Source of the DNA: an uncultured Acidimicrobiales bacterium
GTDB lineage: Bacteria; Actinomycetota; Acidimicrobiia; Acidimicrobiales; CADCTF01
Assembly: GCA_902805655.1 (NCBI GenBank)
Contig: CADCTF010000098.1
Span: 1-57,223, forward strand
Direction of reading: 5' to 3'
DNA length: 57,223 nucleotides
The translations under genes and the position numbers were made by a program. Positions 47,033 to 55,515 of the stretch are shown one piece after another. Positions within the stretch are counted from its first letter, which is position 1; every line of letters begins with the position of its first letter. The notes beneath the pieces are model-generated. The model searched no databases. It was given only the letters and a program-made list of their open reading frames with translations, and was not told where the DNA came from.

Positions 47033-48389
47033 GGCGGGCCTCCTGGAGGAGTCGGGTGGTCGAGCGGCCCTCGAGGTAGGGCAGGACGACGGCTTGGCCG
47101 CCCCACCCCTCGAGCAGGGCCGCTTCGGGCAGGTTCTCGATCGAGTAGTCGGCGCCCTTGGCGAACACGTGCGGTCGCAGGTCGTCGAGCAAGCGCTCGG
47201 GCGTGTCTTCGTCGAAGATGGCGACGGCGTCGACGCAGCCGAGAGCCAGGAGCACCGCGGCGCGATCTTCCTGGCCCTGCAGCGGGCGAGATGGGCCCTT
47301 CAGCCGACGCACCGATGCATCGGAGTTGAGGCAGACGATCAGGCAGTCACCCAGCGAGCGCGCCGCCTGGAGAACGCCGATGTGGCCGGCGTGGACGAGG
47401 TCGAAGCATCCGCCCGTCGTCACCACGGTGCCCCCGCCCTCGCGAGTCCGACGGGCCAACGACGCCGCATCGGTCGACGACCGGCGGGTGTCCGCCGCCG
47501 CCGGCCGGTGCAGCGATGCGGCTCCGCCGGCTGCGACGAACGCAGACGCGGCGGCGACGGCACCGCGGACCGCCTCCGACACCAGCGCTCCATCGGCGAG
47601 GAGGCCGGCTGCGGCCGAGGCGAAGCGGTCACCGGCGCCGCACGGGTCTCCCGACGCAGCTGCCACCACCGGCACCACCAACGGTGCACCGTCACCGTCG
47701 ACGAGCAGGGCGCCCCGGTCCCCGAGGGTGACCGCCACGGCTGCGGCCTCCCATCGCCGGCGGAGCTCGTGGGCGCTGCGGGTCACCTCCGCCAAGCTGG
47801 CGCCCGCGGCCAGGCCAGCCTCGGCCCGGTTGGGCGTGACCAACCGGACCCCGGCCACGGGAGCGGTGCCTTTCGGATGCGGGTCCCATGCGATCGGCTT
47901 GCGACGAGGCAGAGCGGCGAGGACAGCCCGCACGGTGGCGTTGGCGGACATGCCGCGTCCGTAGTCACACACGAGCACGCCGTCCGCGCCCTGGAGAGCG
48001 GCGAGCGCCTCGGGGGTGAGGTCGCCGGGCACGCCGGCTACCGAGCCGCCGTAGTCGAGGCGCACCAGTGACTGGCCGCCCGACCGCACGCGCACCTTCT
48101 CGGGGGTGGTGCCGGCCATGCCCACGTCGATGCACTCGACGCCGGCGGCGGCGATGAGCCGGGCCAGCTCCCGGCCCGCCGGGTCGTCGCCGAGGGCAGT
48201 GATCAAGGTGACCGGTCGGCCGTCCCCGGCGGCGAGGTCGGCCGCCAGGGCCGCGCCACCGGCCCGCGTCGCCTCGACGATGTCCTCCACGACCGGTACG
48301 GGGGCGTCCGGTGAGACCCGGTCCACCCGGCCGACCAGGTCGCGGTCGAGCAGCGAGTCGCCGAGGATGACGAGCCGGCCGCCTCTCAC
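47019..48389 (-). CDS. hldE: Bifunctional heptose-7-phosphate kinase / heptose-1-phosphate adenylyltransferase
   Basis: A 456-aa two-domain enzyme of ADP-heptose synthesis. Residues about 1-310 are a PfkB/ribokinase-type kinase (LGDSLLDRDLVGRVDRVSPD, VCDYGRGM, TPNRAEA, GDPCGAGDRFASAAAG). Residues about 325-456 are a cytidylyltransferase-like domain with TGGCFDLVHAGHIGVLQAA and LEGRSTTRLLQ. Both domains are complete, with domain order as in Gram-negative HldE. GTG start overlaps gmhA (GTGA). Confidence 0.94.
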   Translation of the reverse strand: MRGGRLVILGDSLLDRDLVGRVDRVSPDAPVPVVEDIVEATRAGGAALAADLAAGDGRPVTLITALGDDPAGRELARLIAAAGVECIDVGMAGTTPEKVRVRSGGQSLVRLDYGGSVAGVPGDLTPEALAALQGADGVLVCDYGRGMSANATVRAVLAALPRRKPIAWDPHPKGTAPVAGVRLVTPNRAEAGLAAGASLAEVTRSAHELRRRWEAAAVAVTLGDRGALLVDGDGAPLVVPVVAAASGDPCGAGDRFASAAAGLLADGALVSEAVRGAVAAASAFVAAGGAASLHRPAAADTRRSSTDAASLARRTREGGGTVVTTGGCFDLVHAGHIGVLQAARSLGDCLIVCLNSDASVRRLKGPSRPLQGQEDRAAVLLALGCVDAVAIFDEDTPERLLDDLRPHVFAKGADYSIENLPEAALLEGWGGQAVVLPYLEGRSTTRLLQEARRDHP

Positions 48390-48973
48390 GCCGGCTCCGA
48401 TGCTCCGACGGCCACGTCGACGAACCCGCAGAGCAGGTGGATGATCATCAGGTGCACCTCCTGCACGGTGGCGGTGGCGTCCGCATCGACGCAGAAGGCG
48501 TCGTCACTGCGCTCGGACAAGGGGTTCGGGCCTCGACCCGTGAGTGCGTACGTCGTGATTCCGACCTCGCGAGCCGCATCCGCGGCGGCCAGGACGTTCG
48601 GGCTGCGACCCGACGTGGAGAGCGCCACGAGGACGTCACCTTGTCGTCCGTGGGCCCGTACCTGCCGGGCGAACACCTCTGCGGGCCCGTAGTCGTTTCC
48701 GATGGCCGTGACGCTCGACCCTTCGGAGTGCAACGCGATGGCGCTGAACGGGCGACGCTCGTCGCGATAGCGACCCACCAGCTCGCTGGTGAGGTGCTGG
48801 GCCTGGGCCGCGCTCCCGCCGTTGCCAGCGGCCAGGAGGCGTCCGCCTCCATCGAGCACCGATGCCAGGTGGCGGCCCCAGGTCTCGATCTGATCGATGC
48901 CGGCCTCGAGGTCGAGCAGCGGCTTGTGGATCGCCTCGAGGTGGCGCAGCCCGGTGAGCAGGGGCTCGGTCAT
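48386..48973 (-). CDS. gmhA: Sedoheptulose-7-phosphate isomerase
   Basis: A 195-aa SIS-domain enzyme making D-glycero-D-manno-heptose 7-phosphate, the first step to ADP-heptose. Motifs: LLAAGNGGSAAQAQHLTSEL, ALSTSGRSPNVLAA and TVQEVHLMIIHLLCGFVD (metal His near the end). Start ATGA overlaps the preceding glycosyltransferase stop. Together with hldE and the GmhB domain at 52159 this gives three of the canonical steps. Confidence 0.94.
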   Translation of the reverse strand: MTEPLLTGLRHLEAIHKPLLDLEAGIDQIETWGRHLASVLDGGGRLLAAGNGGSAAQAQHLTSELVGRYRDERRPFSAIALHSEGSSVTAIGNDYGPAEVFARQVRAHGRQGDVLVALSTSGRSPNVLAAADAAREVGITTYALTGRGPNPLSERSDDAFCVDADATATVQEVHLMIIHLLCGFVDVAVGASEPA

Positions 48974-50187
48974 CGCCGTCCCACCGTCGAATCGGCCCGC
49001 GAGTCCGCCAGCAGCTGGTGGTAGCACGACAGCGTGCTCGCCGAGACCTTGTCCCAGCCGTAGCGCCGGCGAGCCCGCCGGGCACCCGCCTCGCCGTACG
49101 ACCTGGCGAGAGCCGGGTCGTCGAGCAGCTTGGCCAGAGCGGCCGCCACCCGATCGGGGCGACGGGGGGGCACGTGGATGCCGGTGACGCCGTCGACCAC
49201 CGTGTCGACCAAGCCGCCGACGGCAGAGGCGACGACGGGAACGCCGCAGGCCATCGCCTCCAGTGGGACGATGCCGAACGGCTCGTACCACGGCACGCAG
49301 GCGACGACGTCCGCCGAGCGGAGCAGGGCCGGGAGGTCCGCCCGCTCGACGCGACCTCGAAGCACGAGGCGATCCTCCATGCCGAGCTCCTTGGCCATGG
49401 CGGCGATACGCCGGGCCTCGGAGTCCTCGCCGAGGTGGCGCTGAGGCGGGCCACCCGCCACCACCAGCTCGGTGTCGGGCAAGGTGGCCACCGCCTCCAC
49501 CACGTGGCCGATGCCCTTGCGCTGCACCAGGCGGCTCACCACCACCACCCGTCGCCGGCCGTCGTGACGGGGATCGGTCGGCCCGACCGGACTGAAGTGG
49601 TCGAGGTCGACCCCACAGGGCACCACGGAGATCTGGTGCATCGAGGCGCCCAGGCGGACCAGCTCGAACACCTCGTCGCTGCAGGTGGCGACGATGTGGT
49701 CGACGTTCTCCACGAGGCCCTGCTCGACCTCGGCTCGCTCCGGCGGGCTGGTGTCCTTGCCGCCCTGGTGGCGACGCTTCACGACGCCGAGGGCGTGAAA
49801 GGTCTGCACCGTGGGGATCTCCAACGGCCGAGCGGCGGCGAGGGCGGCGTAGCCGGACATCCAGAAGTGGGCGTGCACGACGTCGGGGCGACGCAGCGTC
49901 CAGGCCCGGCGCAGGCGCTGTGCGAAGTCGTCCATGTACCCGAAGAGATCGTCCTTCGGCAGCACGCACGGCGGCCCGGCCTTCACGTGCTCGACCATGA
50001 CCCCCGGGGCGAGCGGCACCCGGGCGGCTACATCGGGGTCTTCCCGACGGGTGTAGACGGTGACCTCCAGACCGAGCTCGGCCAGCCCGCATGCGAGCGC
50101 AGCCACGTGGACGTTCTGGCCACCGGCATCGACGCCGCCGAGGACGGCGAGCGGGCTGGCGTGCTCCGACACCAGGGCAACTCTCAC
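48970..50187 (-). CDS. Glycosyltransferase family 4
   Basis: A 405-aa GT-B enzyme: N-terminal LGGVDAGGQNVHVAALACGL, HAHFWMSGYAAL, and the C-terminal donor site VSRLVQRKGIGHVVEA with EPFGIVPLEAMACGVPVVAS (EX7E). GGVDAGGQNVHV is common in sucrose- or mannosyl-type GT4 members. It should add a hexose or heptose to the operon's glycan. GTG overlaps the previous stop (GTGA). Confidence 0.9.
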   Translation of the reverse strand: MRVALVSEHASPLAVLGGVDAGGQNVHVAALACGLAELGLEVTVYTRREDPDVAARVPLAPGVMVEHVKAGPPCVLPKDDLFGYMDDFAQRLRRAWTLRRPDVVHAHFWMSGYAALAAARPLEIPTVQTFHALGVVKRRHQGGKDTSPPERAEVEQGLVENVDHIVATCSDEVFELVRLGASMHQISVVPCGVDLDHFSPVGPTDPRHDGRRRVVVVSRLVQRKGIGHVVEAVATLPDTELVVAGGPPQRHLGEDSEARRIAAMAKELGMEDRLVLRGRVERADLPALLRSADVVACVPWYEPFGIVPLEAMACGVPVVASAVGGLVDTVVDGVTGIHVPPRRPDRVAAALAKLLDDPALARSYGEAGARRARRRYGWDKVSASTLSCYHQLLADSRADSTVGRR

Positions 50188-51125
50188 GCGGTCACCTCCT
50201 GTAGGACGTCGTCCCAATCCCGAAGGAAGCGTTCGAGCCCGAACCGGCCGAGGGCTGCGGCCCGCGCCGCCTTGCCCCGCACCGCTGCTTCCTCGGGGTC
50301 GTGCACCAACCGGCGAAGGGCGTCGGCGAGCTTGGCCGGATCGTTGGAGACCACGCCGGCTTCCGGCGGCACCGCGTCCGCGACCTCCGTGGTGGCCAGG
50401 CCTACTACGGGCAAGCCGAGGTGCATGGCTTCGAGCAGGGAGAGCCCGAGCGACGTCCAGCGCACCGGGTGCAGGTAGACGCGTCGTCTTGCCATCTCCT
50501 CGTGCAGGTGCGACTGCGGCACGTCCGTGCCGCCCAACGGCTCCGACTTCATGCCGAAGATGTCGACGGGCACGCCGCTCGCTGCGGTCAGCGACGCGAT
50601 GAGGTCCGTGCCGGTGACGCGGGCTCGGCGAACGGGCTCGTTCACCACCACGACGGCGTGGTCGAGGTCTCCCGTGTACCGGTGACCCGGGTCGACGATG
50701 CCGTGCTCCACGACACGGCTGGCCGTGGTGCCGGCATCCCAGAACAAGGCGTTGAAGTGGGTGACGTGCACGAGCGTGATGCCGGCCCGGTCCGCAGCCG
50801 GGTGGCGCATGTCGTTGATGCGGCCTTGCGGAGCGTTGTGCTCGAGGTACACGGCGGGAACGTCGCGGCCGGGCCGCCGACCCCCCAGCCACGCCTCGGC
50901 CAAGTGGTCGAGCTCCTCGGGTCGCTGGAGGATCACCACGTCGACGTCCGAGTCGTGCGCCTCCTGCGGCGTGACCTCGCGCGCTGCTGCAGGCCACTCC
51001 CACGTCTGCGCCCGGCCCCGCCCCCACTCCCCCCGATCGGGGAGGGTGGGCAGCAGGTACTCGTGGCGACCTTGCACGAGCGACGTCGTGTACGAGCCGT
51101 GCACGTGCCAGAGGAGGACGCGCAT
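50184..51125 (-). CDS. Glycosyltransferase family 4-like
   Basis: A 313-aa protein. WHVHGSYTTSLVQGRHEYLLP at the start and YLHPVRWTSLGLSLLEAMHLGLPVVGLATTEV near the end carry the GT-B donor-site pattern, though the protein is shorter than most GT4 members. GT4-like proteins with the SYTTSLVQG start are seen in exopolysaccharide loci. The ATG overlaps the GT9 stop by one base (TGATG). Confidence 0.82.
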   Translation of the reverse strand: MRVLLWHVHGSYTTSLVQGRHEYLLPTLPDRGEWGRGRAQTWEWPAAAREVTPQEAHDSDVDVVILQRPEELDHLAEAWLGGRRPGRDVPAVYLEHNAPQGRINDMRHPAADRAGITLVHVTHFNALFWDAGTTASRVVEHGIVDPGHRYTGDLDHAVVVVNEPVRRARVTGTDLIASLTAASGVPVDIFGMKSEPLGGTDVPQSHLHEEMARRRVYLHPVRWTSLGLSLLEAMHLGLPVVGLATTEVADAVPPEAGVVSNDPAKLADALRRLVHDPEEAAVRGKAARAAALGRFGLERFLRDWDDVLQEVTA

Positions 51126-52162
51126 CAGGCGATCGCCCAGCTGGTCGCGGTGAGAGCCGACACGGCTGCGACCACGTCGGCCACGGGGATGCAGCTGATG
51201 CACGGCTGCCCCTCGATGGGGCACACCTGGGCTCGACAGCCGGCGCAGTCGATGTCCTGGCGGCCCAGGAGCACGTGCGGCACCTTCCAGGGCGCCCAAC
51301 GAACGGCCGGCACGGTGGGGGCGAAGATGGAGACGACCGGTGTCTGCACGGCCGCGGCCAGGTGCGCAGGCCCGGTGTTGCCCACCACCACCGCGGCGGC
51401 ACGACCGATGATCTCGGCCAGCCCGCGGAGGTCGGTCGAACCGCACAGGTCGAGTCCCGTCTCCCCGGCTACGAACCGGCACAGGTCCGCCTCCGAGGGG
51501 CCGCCCGTGACGACCACTCGCCAGCCGGCGGACGTCAGCGCGGCCACGAGCTCACGATTGGCCGCCGGAGACCACGCTCGGGCCGGCACGGAAGCACCGG
51601 GGTGCACGACCACATAAGGCCCTTCCGGCACCAGGCCGGGAGGGATGGCGGCCGGGTTCCGTCCGACCTCCAGGTGCCCGGTGTCACCCTCGGGGAGCAG
51701 GTAGCCAAGGGTGGCGACGAGCGAGAGGTTCCGCTCCACCTCGTGGATGTCGTCGGACACCGCGTGACGCACGTCGAGCAGTGAGCCCGGATAGTCGACG
51801 CTGATGGCGGCGATGGTCACCACGCCGGCCAAGCGAAGCAGCAGGGCCAGGGGAAGCGGGCTCTGGTGGAACGAGGAGAAGATGATCGCCTGGTCGATGC
51901 CCCCGGCGGAGACCGCCCCGATCAGGGTTTCGACCTCCTCGCGAGAGACGGCCGGCGGCGGCGATGCGATCCATGGCGCGTCGAACGTCTCGACCTCGTC
52001 GACGCCGGGCAGCAGGCGGGCTGCGGCAGCCGCTCGCGGGCTGCACAGGTACGTGACCCGGCCCGAGCTCGCGGCCACGGCTCGCACGGCCGGCCCAGTG
52101 AGCAGCACGTCACCGTCGTTGTCGAGGCGCGCCAGCAGCACGTGCGGCCTGGCCGTGCTCAT
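51125..52162 (-). CDS. Glycosyltransferase family 9 (heptosyltransferase-like)
   Basis: A 345-aa GT9: LLARLDNDGDVLLTGPAVRAVA at the N-terminus, VVHPGASVPARAWSPAANREL, VTGGPSEADL, and VVGNTGPAHLAAAVQTPVVS. A Cys-rich C-terminus (DCAGCRAQVCPIEGQPCISC) matches the Cys cluster seen in many heptosyltransferases. Second GT9 of the operon, so at least two heptose transfers are expected. Confidence 0.9.
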   Translation of the reverse strand: MSTARPHVLLARLDNDGDVLLTGPAVRAVAASSGRVTYLCSPRAAAAARLLPGVDEVETFDAPWIASPPPAVSREEVETLIGAVSAGGIDQAIIFSSFHQSPLPLALLLRLAGVVTIAAISVDYPGSLLDVRHAVSDDIHEVERNLSLVATLGYLLPEGDTGHLEVGRNPAAIPPGLVPEGPYVVVHPGASVPARAWSPAANRELVAALTSAGWRVVVTGGPSEADLCRFVAGETGLDLCGSTDLRGLAEIIGRAAAVVVGNTGPAHLAAAVQTPVVSIFAPTVPAVRWAPWKVPHVLLGRQDIDCAGCRAQVCPIEGQPCISCIPVADVVAAVSALTATSWAIA

Positions 52163-53688
52163 CGGAGACCCCCGAACGCCATGGACACAGCTGCCTCCAG
52201 CGAGTCGGCGACCTCCGGTGCGAGCTCGACCTCACACGGCAGGGTCACCGGCGTGGGCACCAGGATGCCGCGCGCCCCGGCCGCGTGAGCGGCCCCGACG
52301 TCGGCTCCGATGTCACCGATGACGAGCACGGCCGAGGGGTCGACCCCGAGCGCGTCCGCGGCTCCGAGCACCATCCCCGGCTTGGGCTTGCGGCACTCGC
52401 ACCCGTCCTCCGGGCCGTGCGGGCACACCTCCCAGTGGTCGAAGGGACCCAGGACCTCCTCGATCCGTCGGTTGACGGCATCGACGTCGGCCTCGCTCAG
52501 CAGGCCACGCGCCACCCCGCTCTGGTTCGACACGACGCCGATCGGTACGCGCCGGGCGCGCAACGAGTCGAGGACGGCCTTGGCGCCGGGCACCGCCTGC
52601 ACCTTGGCCGGGTCGCCGTTGTAGGGAACGTCCACCACCAGGGTGCCGTCACGGTCGAAGAGCACCGCTTCGGGAGCGGTCAGCCGGGGGAGACGCACGC
52701 GCGATCGAACGCCGACCACCCCTCGAAGCCAGTGCCACGTGGCCATGGGGGCGATCATCGCGCTGCTGGCGGCCATGGTCACTGCCTCGTCGGGCGTCCG
52801 GGGGCCAGGCGCGATCCGCGCCGCGGCCAGCTCGGCCGTGCCGGCCAGCCACATGCCACCACCGATGGCGGCCAGGCGGGGCCGCCGCGCCAGAAGAGCG
52901 CCGAGACCGAGGACGGCGGAGGCGGTGATCGCCAGGTGTCGTGGACGGCGGCCACGCGGCACCCCCGCGAGGGCGCGCCAGTCACGTCCGTGAAGCGCGC
53001 GCATGAGCGGATCGTCAGCGTTCCCACGCTGCAGGCGGACGCTGACCCATCGGTCCGCCGGCCGCACCGGGTGGTCGATGTGGCGCTCGCCGGTGACGAT
53101 CCGCCAGCCTCGAGCCGTCACACGGATGCCGAGGTCGGCGTCCTCCCGGTAGGCCCGAGGGAACCGTTCGTCGAAGCCGCCCACGGCCACGAGGGCGCTC
53201 CGCCGGTACGCCAGGTCGGCGGTGGCCCACTGCGCGGTCTCCAGCCCGGCGACGTTGCGCTCCCAGTCGGTGGGCCGGCGCCCGGGCGGGAGCGGCACGA
53301 CGATGCGGCCCTGCGAGGCCGCCACGTCATCGGTCAGCCCGGAGAGGTCTTGGGCGAGCGCCTCGCGCCACCCGGCGGGCGGAACCACGTCGTCGTCGAG
53401 GAACGCCACCCAGGGGCTGCTCGAGGCCCGCCAGCCAGTGTTCCTGGCCGCGGCCGGGCCGATGGCGCGGCCAGGCAGCACGCGAACGAAGGACGGCAGA
53501 TCGCGGCCGGCGAGAAGGGGCGGGGTGCGCCGCTTGCGGTCGTCGACCAGCAGCACCTGGTCGGGAAGCGGACCGGGGCCGGCCAGCAGGGCGTCGAGCA
53601 TGGTGAGGAGCGACGGCCGGCCGATCGTCGGAACGACGACGTCGAAGCGCGGCGCCAGTGGTCCGGTCATGCCACCAGCGTGGCGCAC
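52159..53688 (-). CDS. Fusion of family 2 glycosyltransferase and GmhB-type heptose bisphosphate phosphatase
   Basis: A 509-aa fusion. Residues about 14-250 are GT2 (VVVPTIGRPSLL, VAFLDDDVVPPAGW, REDADLGIRVTARGW). Residues about 250-330 hold hydrophobic stretches that may anchor the protein. Residues 341-509 are a HAD-IIIA phosphatase with Asp345/Asp347 (LFDRDGTLV), VSNQSGVARG, a zinc loop CPHGPEDGCECRKPKPG and VIGDIGADVGAA. The HAD part is GmhB, which removes the 7-phosphate from heptose 1,7-bisphosphate. GTG 53688 lies one base after the carbamoyltransferase stop; ATG 53670 is an alternative. Confidence 0.9.
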   Translation of the reverse strand: MRHAGGMTGPLAPRFDVVVPTIGRPSLLTMLDALLAGPGPLPDQVLLVDDRKRRTPPLLAGRDLPSFVRVLPGRAIGPAAARNTGWRASSSPWVAFLDDDVVPPAGWREALAQDLSGLTDDVAASQGRIVVPLPPGRRPTDWERNVAGLETAQWATADLAYRRSALVAVGGFDERFPRAYREDADLGIRVTARGWRIVTGERHIDHPVRPADRWVSVRLQRGNADDPLMRALHGRDWRALAGVPRGRRPRHLAITASAVLGLGALLARRPRLAAIGGGMWLAGTAELAAARIAPGPRTPDEAVTMAASSAMIAPMATWHWLRGVVGVRSRVRLPRLTAPEAVLFDRDGTLVVDVPYNGDPAKVQAVPGAKAVLDSLRARRVPIGVVSNQSGVARGLLSEADVDAVNRRIEEVLGPFDHWEVCPHGPEDGCECRKPKPGMVLGAADALGVDPSAVLVIGDIGADVGAAHAAGARGILVPTPVTLPCEVELAPEVADSLEAAVSMAFGGLR

Positions 53689-53689
53689 A

Positions 53690-55333
53690 TCACCTGGCGC
53701 CCGGTCGGCGGAGCAGGAACGGTCCGAGCGCCAGCGCGTCGACCGGAGCCGAGCCGAAGCACTCGAGGGCGTCCCGCGGGTCGTCCACCATGGGCCGACC
53801 CGCCGTGTTGAGGCTGGTGTTCACGACCACCGGCACGCCGGTTCGACGAGCGAAGCCCTCGAGCATCCGGGCGACGAGAGGCTCCTCGACGGGGTCGACG
53901 GTCTGGACGCGCGCGCTCTTGTCGACGTGGACGACGGCCGGGATCCGGTCGAGCCACTCCGGGCGGACGGTGTGCGTGAAGAGCATGTACGGGCTGGGTA
54001 TCGGACCCTCGAAGATCTCGCGCGCCCGGTCGAGCAGCACCATCGGCGCCACCGGCCGGAACTGCTCCCGTCCCTTCACGTCATTGAGTCGTTCGAGGTT
54101 GCGGGCGTGGCCCGGGTGAGCCAGCAGGCTGCGATGGCCGAGGGCTCGCGGTCCGAACTCGCTGCGACCCTGGAACCACGCCACCACGCCGTCCGCCGCC
54201 AGCACCTCGGCGGCCGCCTCGGCGATGTCCGCCGGCCGCTCGTAGGCGATGTTGGCGGTGATGAGCCAGGCCTCTATCTCGTCGTCGGTGAAGCCGCTGC
54301 CGAGAGCTGCCGTGCGCATGGGGCCCACCAGCTCCCCCAACGCATGCGACACGTGGAGAGCGGCGCCCAGCGCAGTGCCGGCATCGCCCGCCGCAGGCTG
54401 CACCCAGATGTGCTCGAACGCGCTCTCGGCCGCCAGGCGGCTGTTGGCCACGCAGTTCAGGGCCACGCCGCCGGCCATGGTGAGGACGCGCTCGCCGGTC
54501 TGTTGGTGCAGCCAGCCCGCCAGCTCGAGAAGCACCTCCTCGAGACGAACCTGCACCGTTGCGGCCAGGTTGGCGTGCTGGGCGTCCCACTCCTCGGAGC
54601 CGGCGCGGTAGGGCACGCGCTTGGCGAAGGCGCCCCACTCGATCGGCTCCACGACGAAGCCGCCGTCGCCGGTGGTGCGCACGAGCCGGCGCATCTCCTC
54701 GAGGTGCACGGGCTCTCCGTAGGAGGCGAGCGCCATCACCTTGTACTCGTCCGACGACCGCAGGAACCCGAGGTGCTCGGTGGCCTCCTCGTAGAAGAGG
54801 CCGAGCGAGTGGGGGAGCAGCTGCGAGGCGAGGACGTCGAGGTCGCCGGCGATCGAGCGCCCGGCCACGTGGGACGCACGCTCGCCTCGACCGTCGAGCA
54901 CCAGCACGGCCGAGCTCGGGTATGGAGCCGCCAGGTGAGCCGAGGCGGCATGGGCCAGATGGTGCGGCACGAAGTGGACCGACGAGGGCTCCAAGCCGGG
55001 AAGGGCCGTCTGCAGGAACAGCGGGGCCCGGGAGGCGTAGAGCGTCCGCATGCCCTCCCAGCCGTCCGCCGTGATGTCGTCGCCGAGAGCCGGGGCCAGA
55101 GTGGGGTCGTAGGAGTACGCGACCGCATCGAGGTCCTCCGGCTTGAGACCCGCCTGGCGCAGGCACCAGCGTGCCGCCAGCTCGGGCACCTCCCACGTGG
55201 AGAAGGGGACGGGGCGCTTGCCATGCTTGCGGCGGCTGAACCGCTCCTCCTCCGCAGCCGCCACGACTTGCCCGTCCACCACGAGCGCGGCAGCGGGATC
55301 GTGAAACACGGCATTGATGCCCAGCACGCGCAT
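53690..55333 (-). CDS. NodU/CmcH-family O-carbamoyltransferase
   Basis: A 547-aa enzyme transferring carbamoyl from carbamoyl phosphate to a sugar or other hydroxyl. The Kae1-like N-terminal domain starts MRVLGINAVFHDPAAALV with the metal motif HHLAHAASAH and LDGRGERASH. The C-terminal domain has FQGRSEFGPRALGHRSLLA and VVVNTSLNTAGRPMV. First gene of the operon; the following eight genes overlap or nearly touch. Carbamoyltransferases of this family occur in Pseudomonas LPS-core loci, where heptose is carbamoylated, which fits the context here. Confidence 0.92.
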   Translation of the reverse strand: MRVLGINAVFHDPAAALVVDGQVVAAAEEERFSRRKHGKRPVPFSTWEVPELAARWCLRQAGLKPEDLDAVAYSYDPTLAPALGDDITADGWEGMRTLYASRAPLFLQTALPGLEPSSVHFVPHHLAHAASAHLAAPYPSSAVLVLDGRGERASHVAGRSIAGDLDVLASQLLPHSLGLFYEEATEHLGFLRSSDEYKVMALASYGEPVHLEEMRRLVRTTGDGGFVVEPIEWGAFAKRVPYRAGSEEWDAQHANLAATVQVRLEEVLLELAGWLHQQTGERVLTMAGGVALNCVANSRLAAESAFEHIWVQPAAGDAGTALGAALHVSHALGELVGPMRTAALGSGFTDDEIEAWLITANIAYERPADIAEAAAEVLAADGVVAWFQGRSEFGPRALGHRSLLAHPGHARNLERLNDVKGREQFRPVAPMVLLDRAREIFEGPIPSPYMLFTHTVRPEWLDRIPAVVHVDKSARVQTVDPVEEPLVARMLEGFARRTGVPVVVNTSLNTAGRPMVDDPRDALECFGSAPVDALALGPFLLRRPGAR

Positions 55334-55515
55334 CCGCGAGTCCCTTCATGGAGGTTGGAGGGCCAGGGAGGGCGGCCATGGTGGTGCTAACCCATCGTCA
55401 TCCCTGCCAAACACGTGAAACCTCACGGAGAGAATTCTCTATGGGTGATTCGGCTCTTTGCTTCCGAGCGGCGCGTTACCTTGTCGCCCCAGAAGGCCAC
55501 CACAGGGGGATCGCC
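55334..55515. promoter_or_regulatory. Divergent control region of the glycan operon and the acyl-CoA synthetase gene
   Basis: 182 bases with no gene and with a lower GC content than the flanks. It contains the palindrome AGAGAATTCTCT (55429-55440) near the centre. AGGGGGATCGCC before ATG 55516 is the ribosome binding site of the synthetase gene. TACCTT at 55477-55482 is a possible -10 for that gene. Confidence 0.55.

Noticed and set aside
45372-55333. Contamination by a Gram-negative LPS locus
   Set aside because: GC content, GTG starts and GTGA-type overlaps are the same as in the surrounding actinobacterial genes, with no break or mobile element at the edges.
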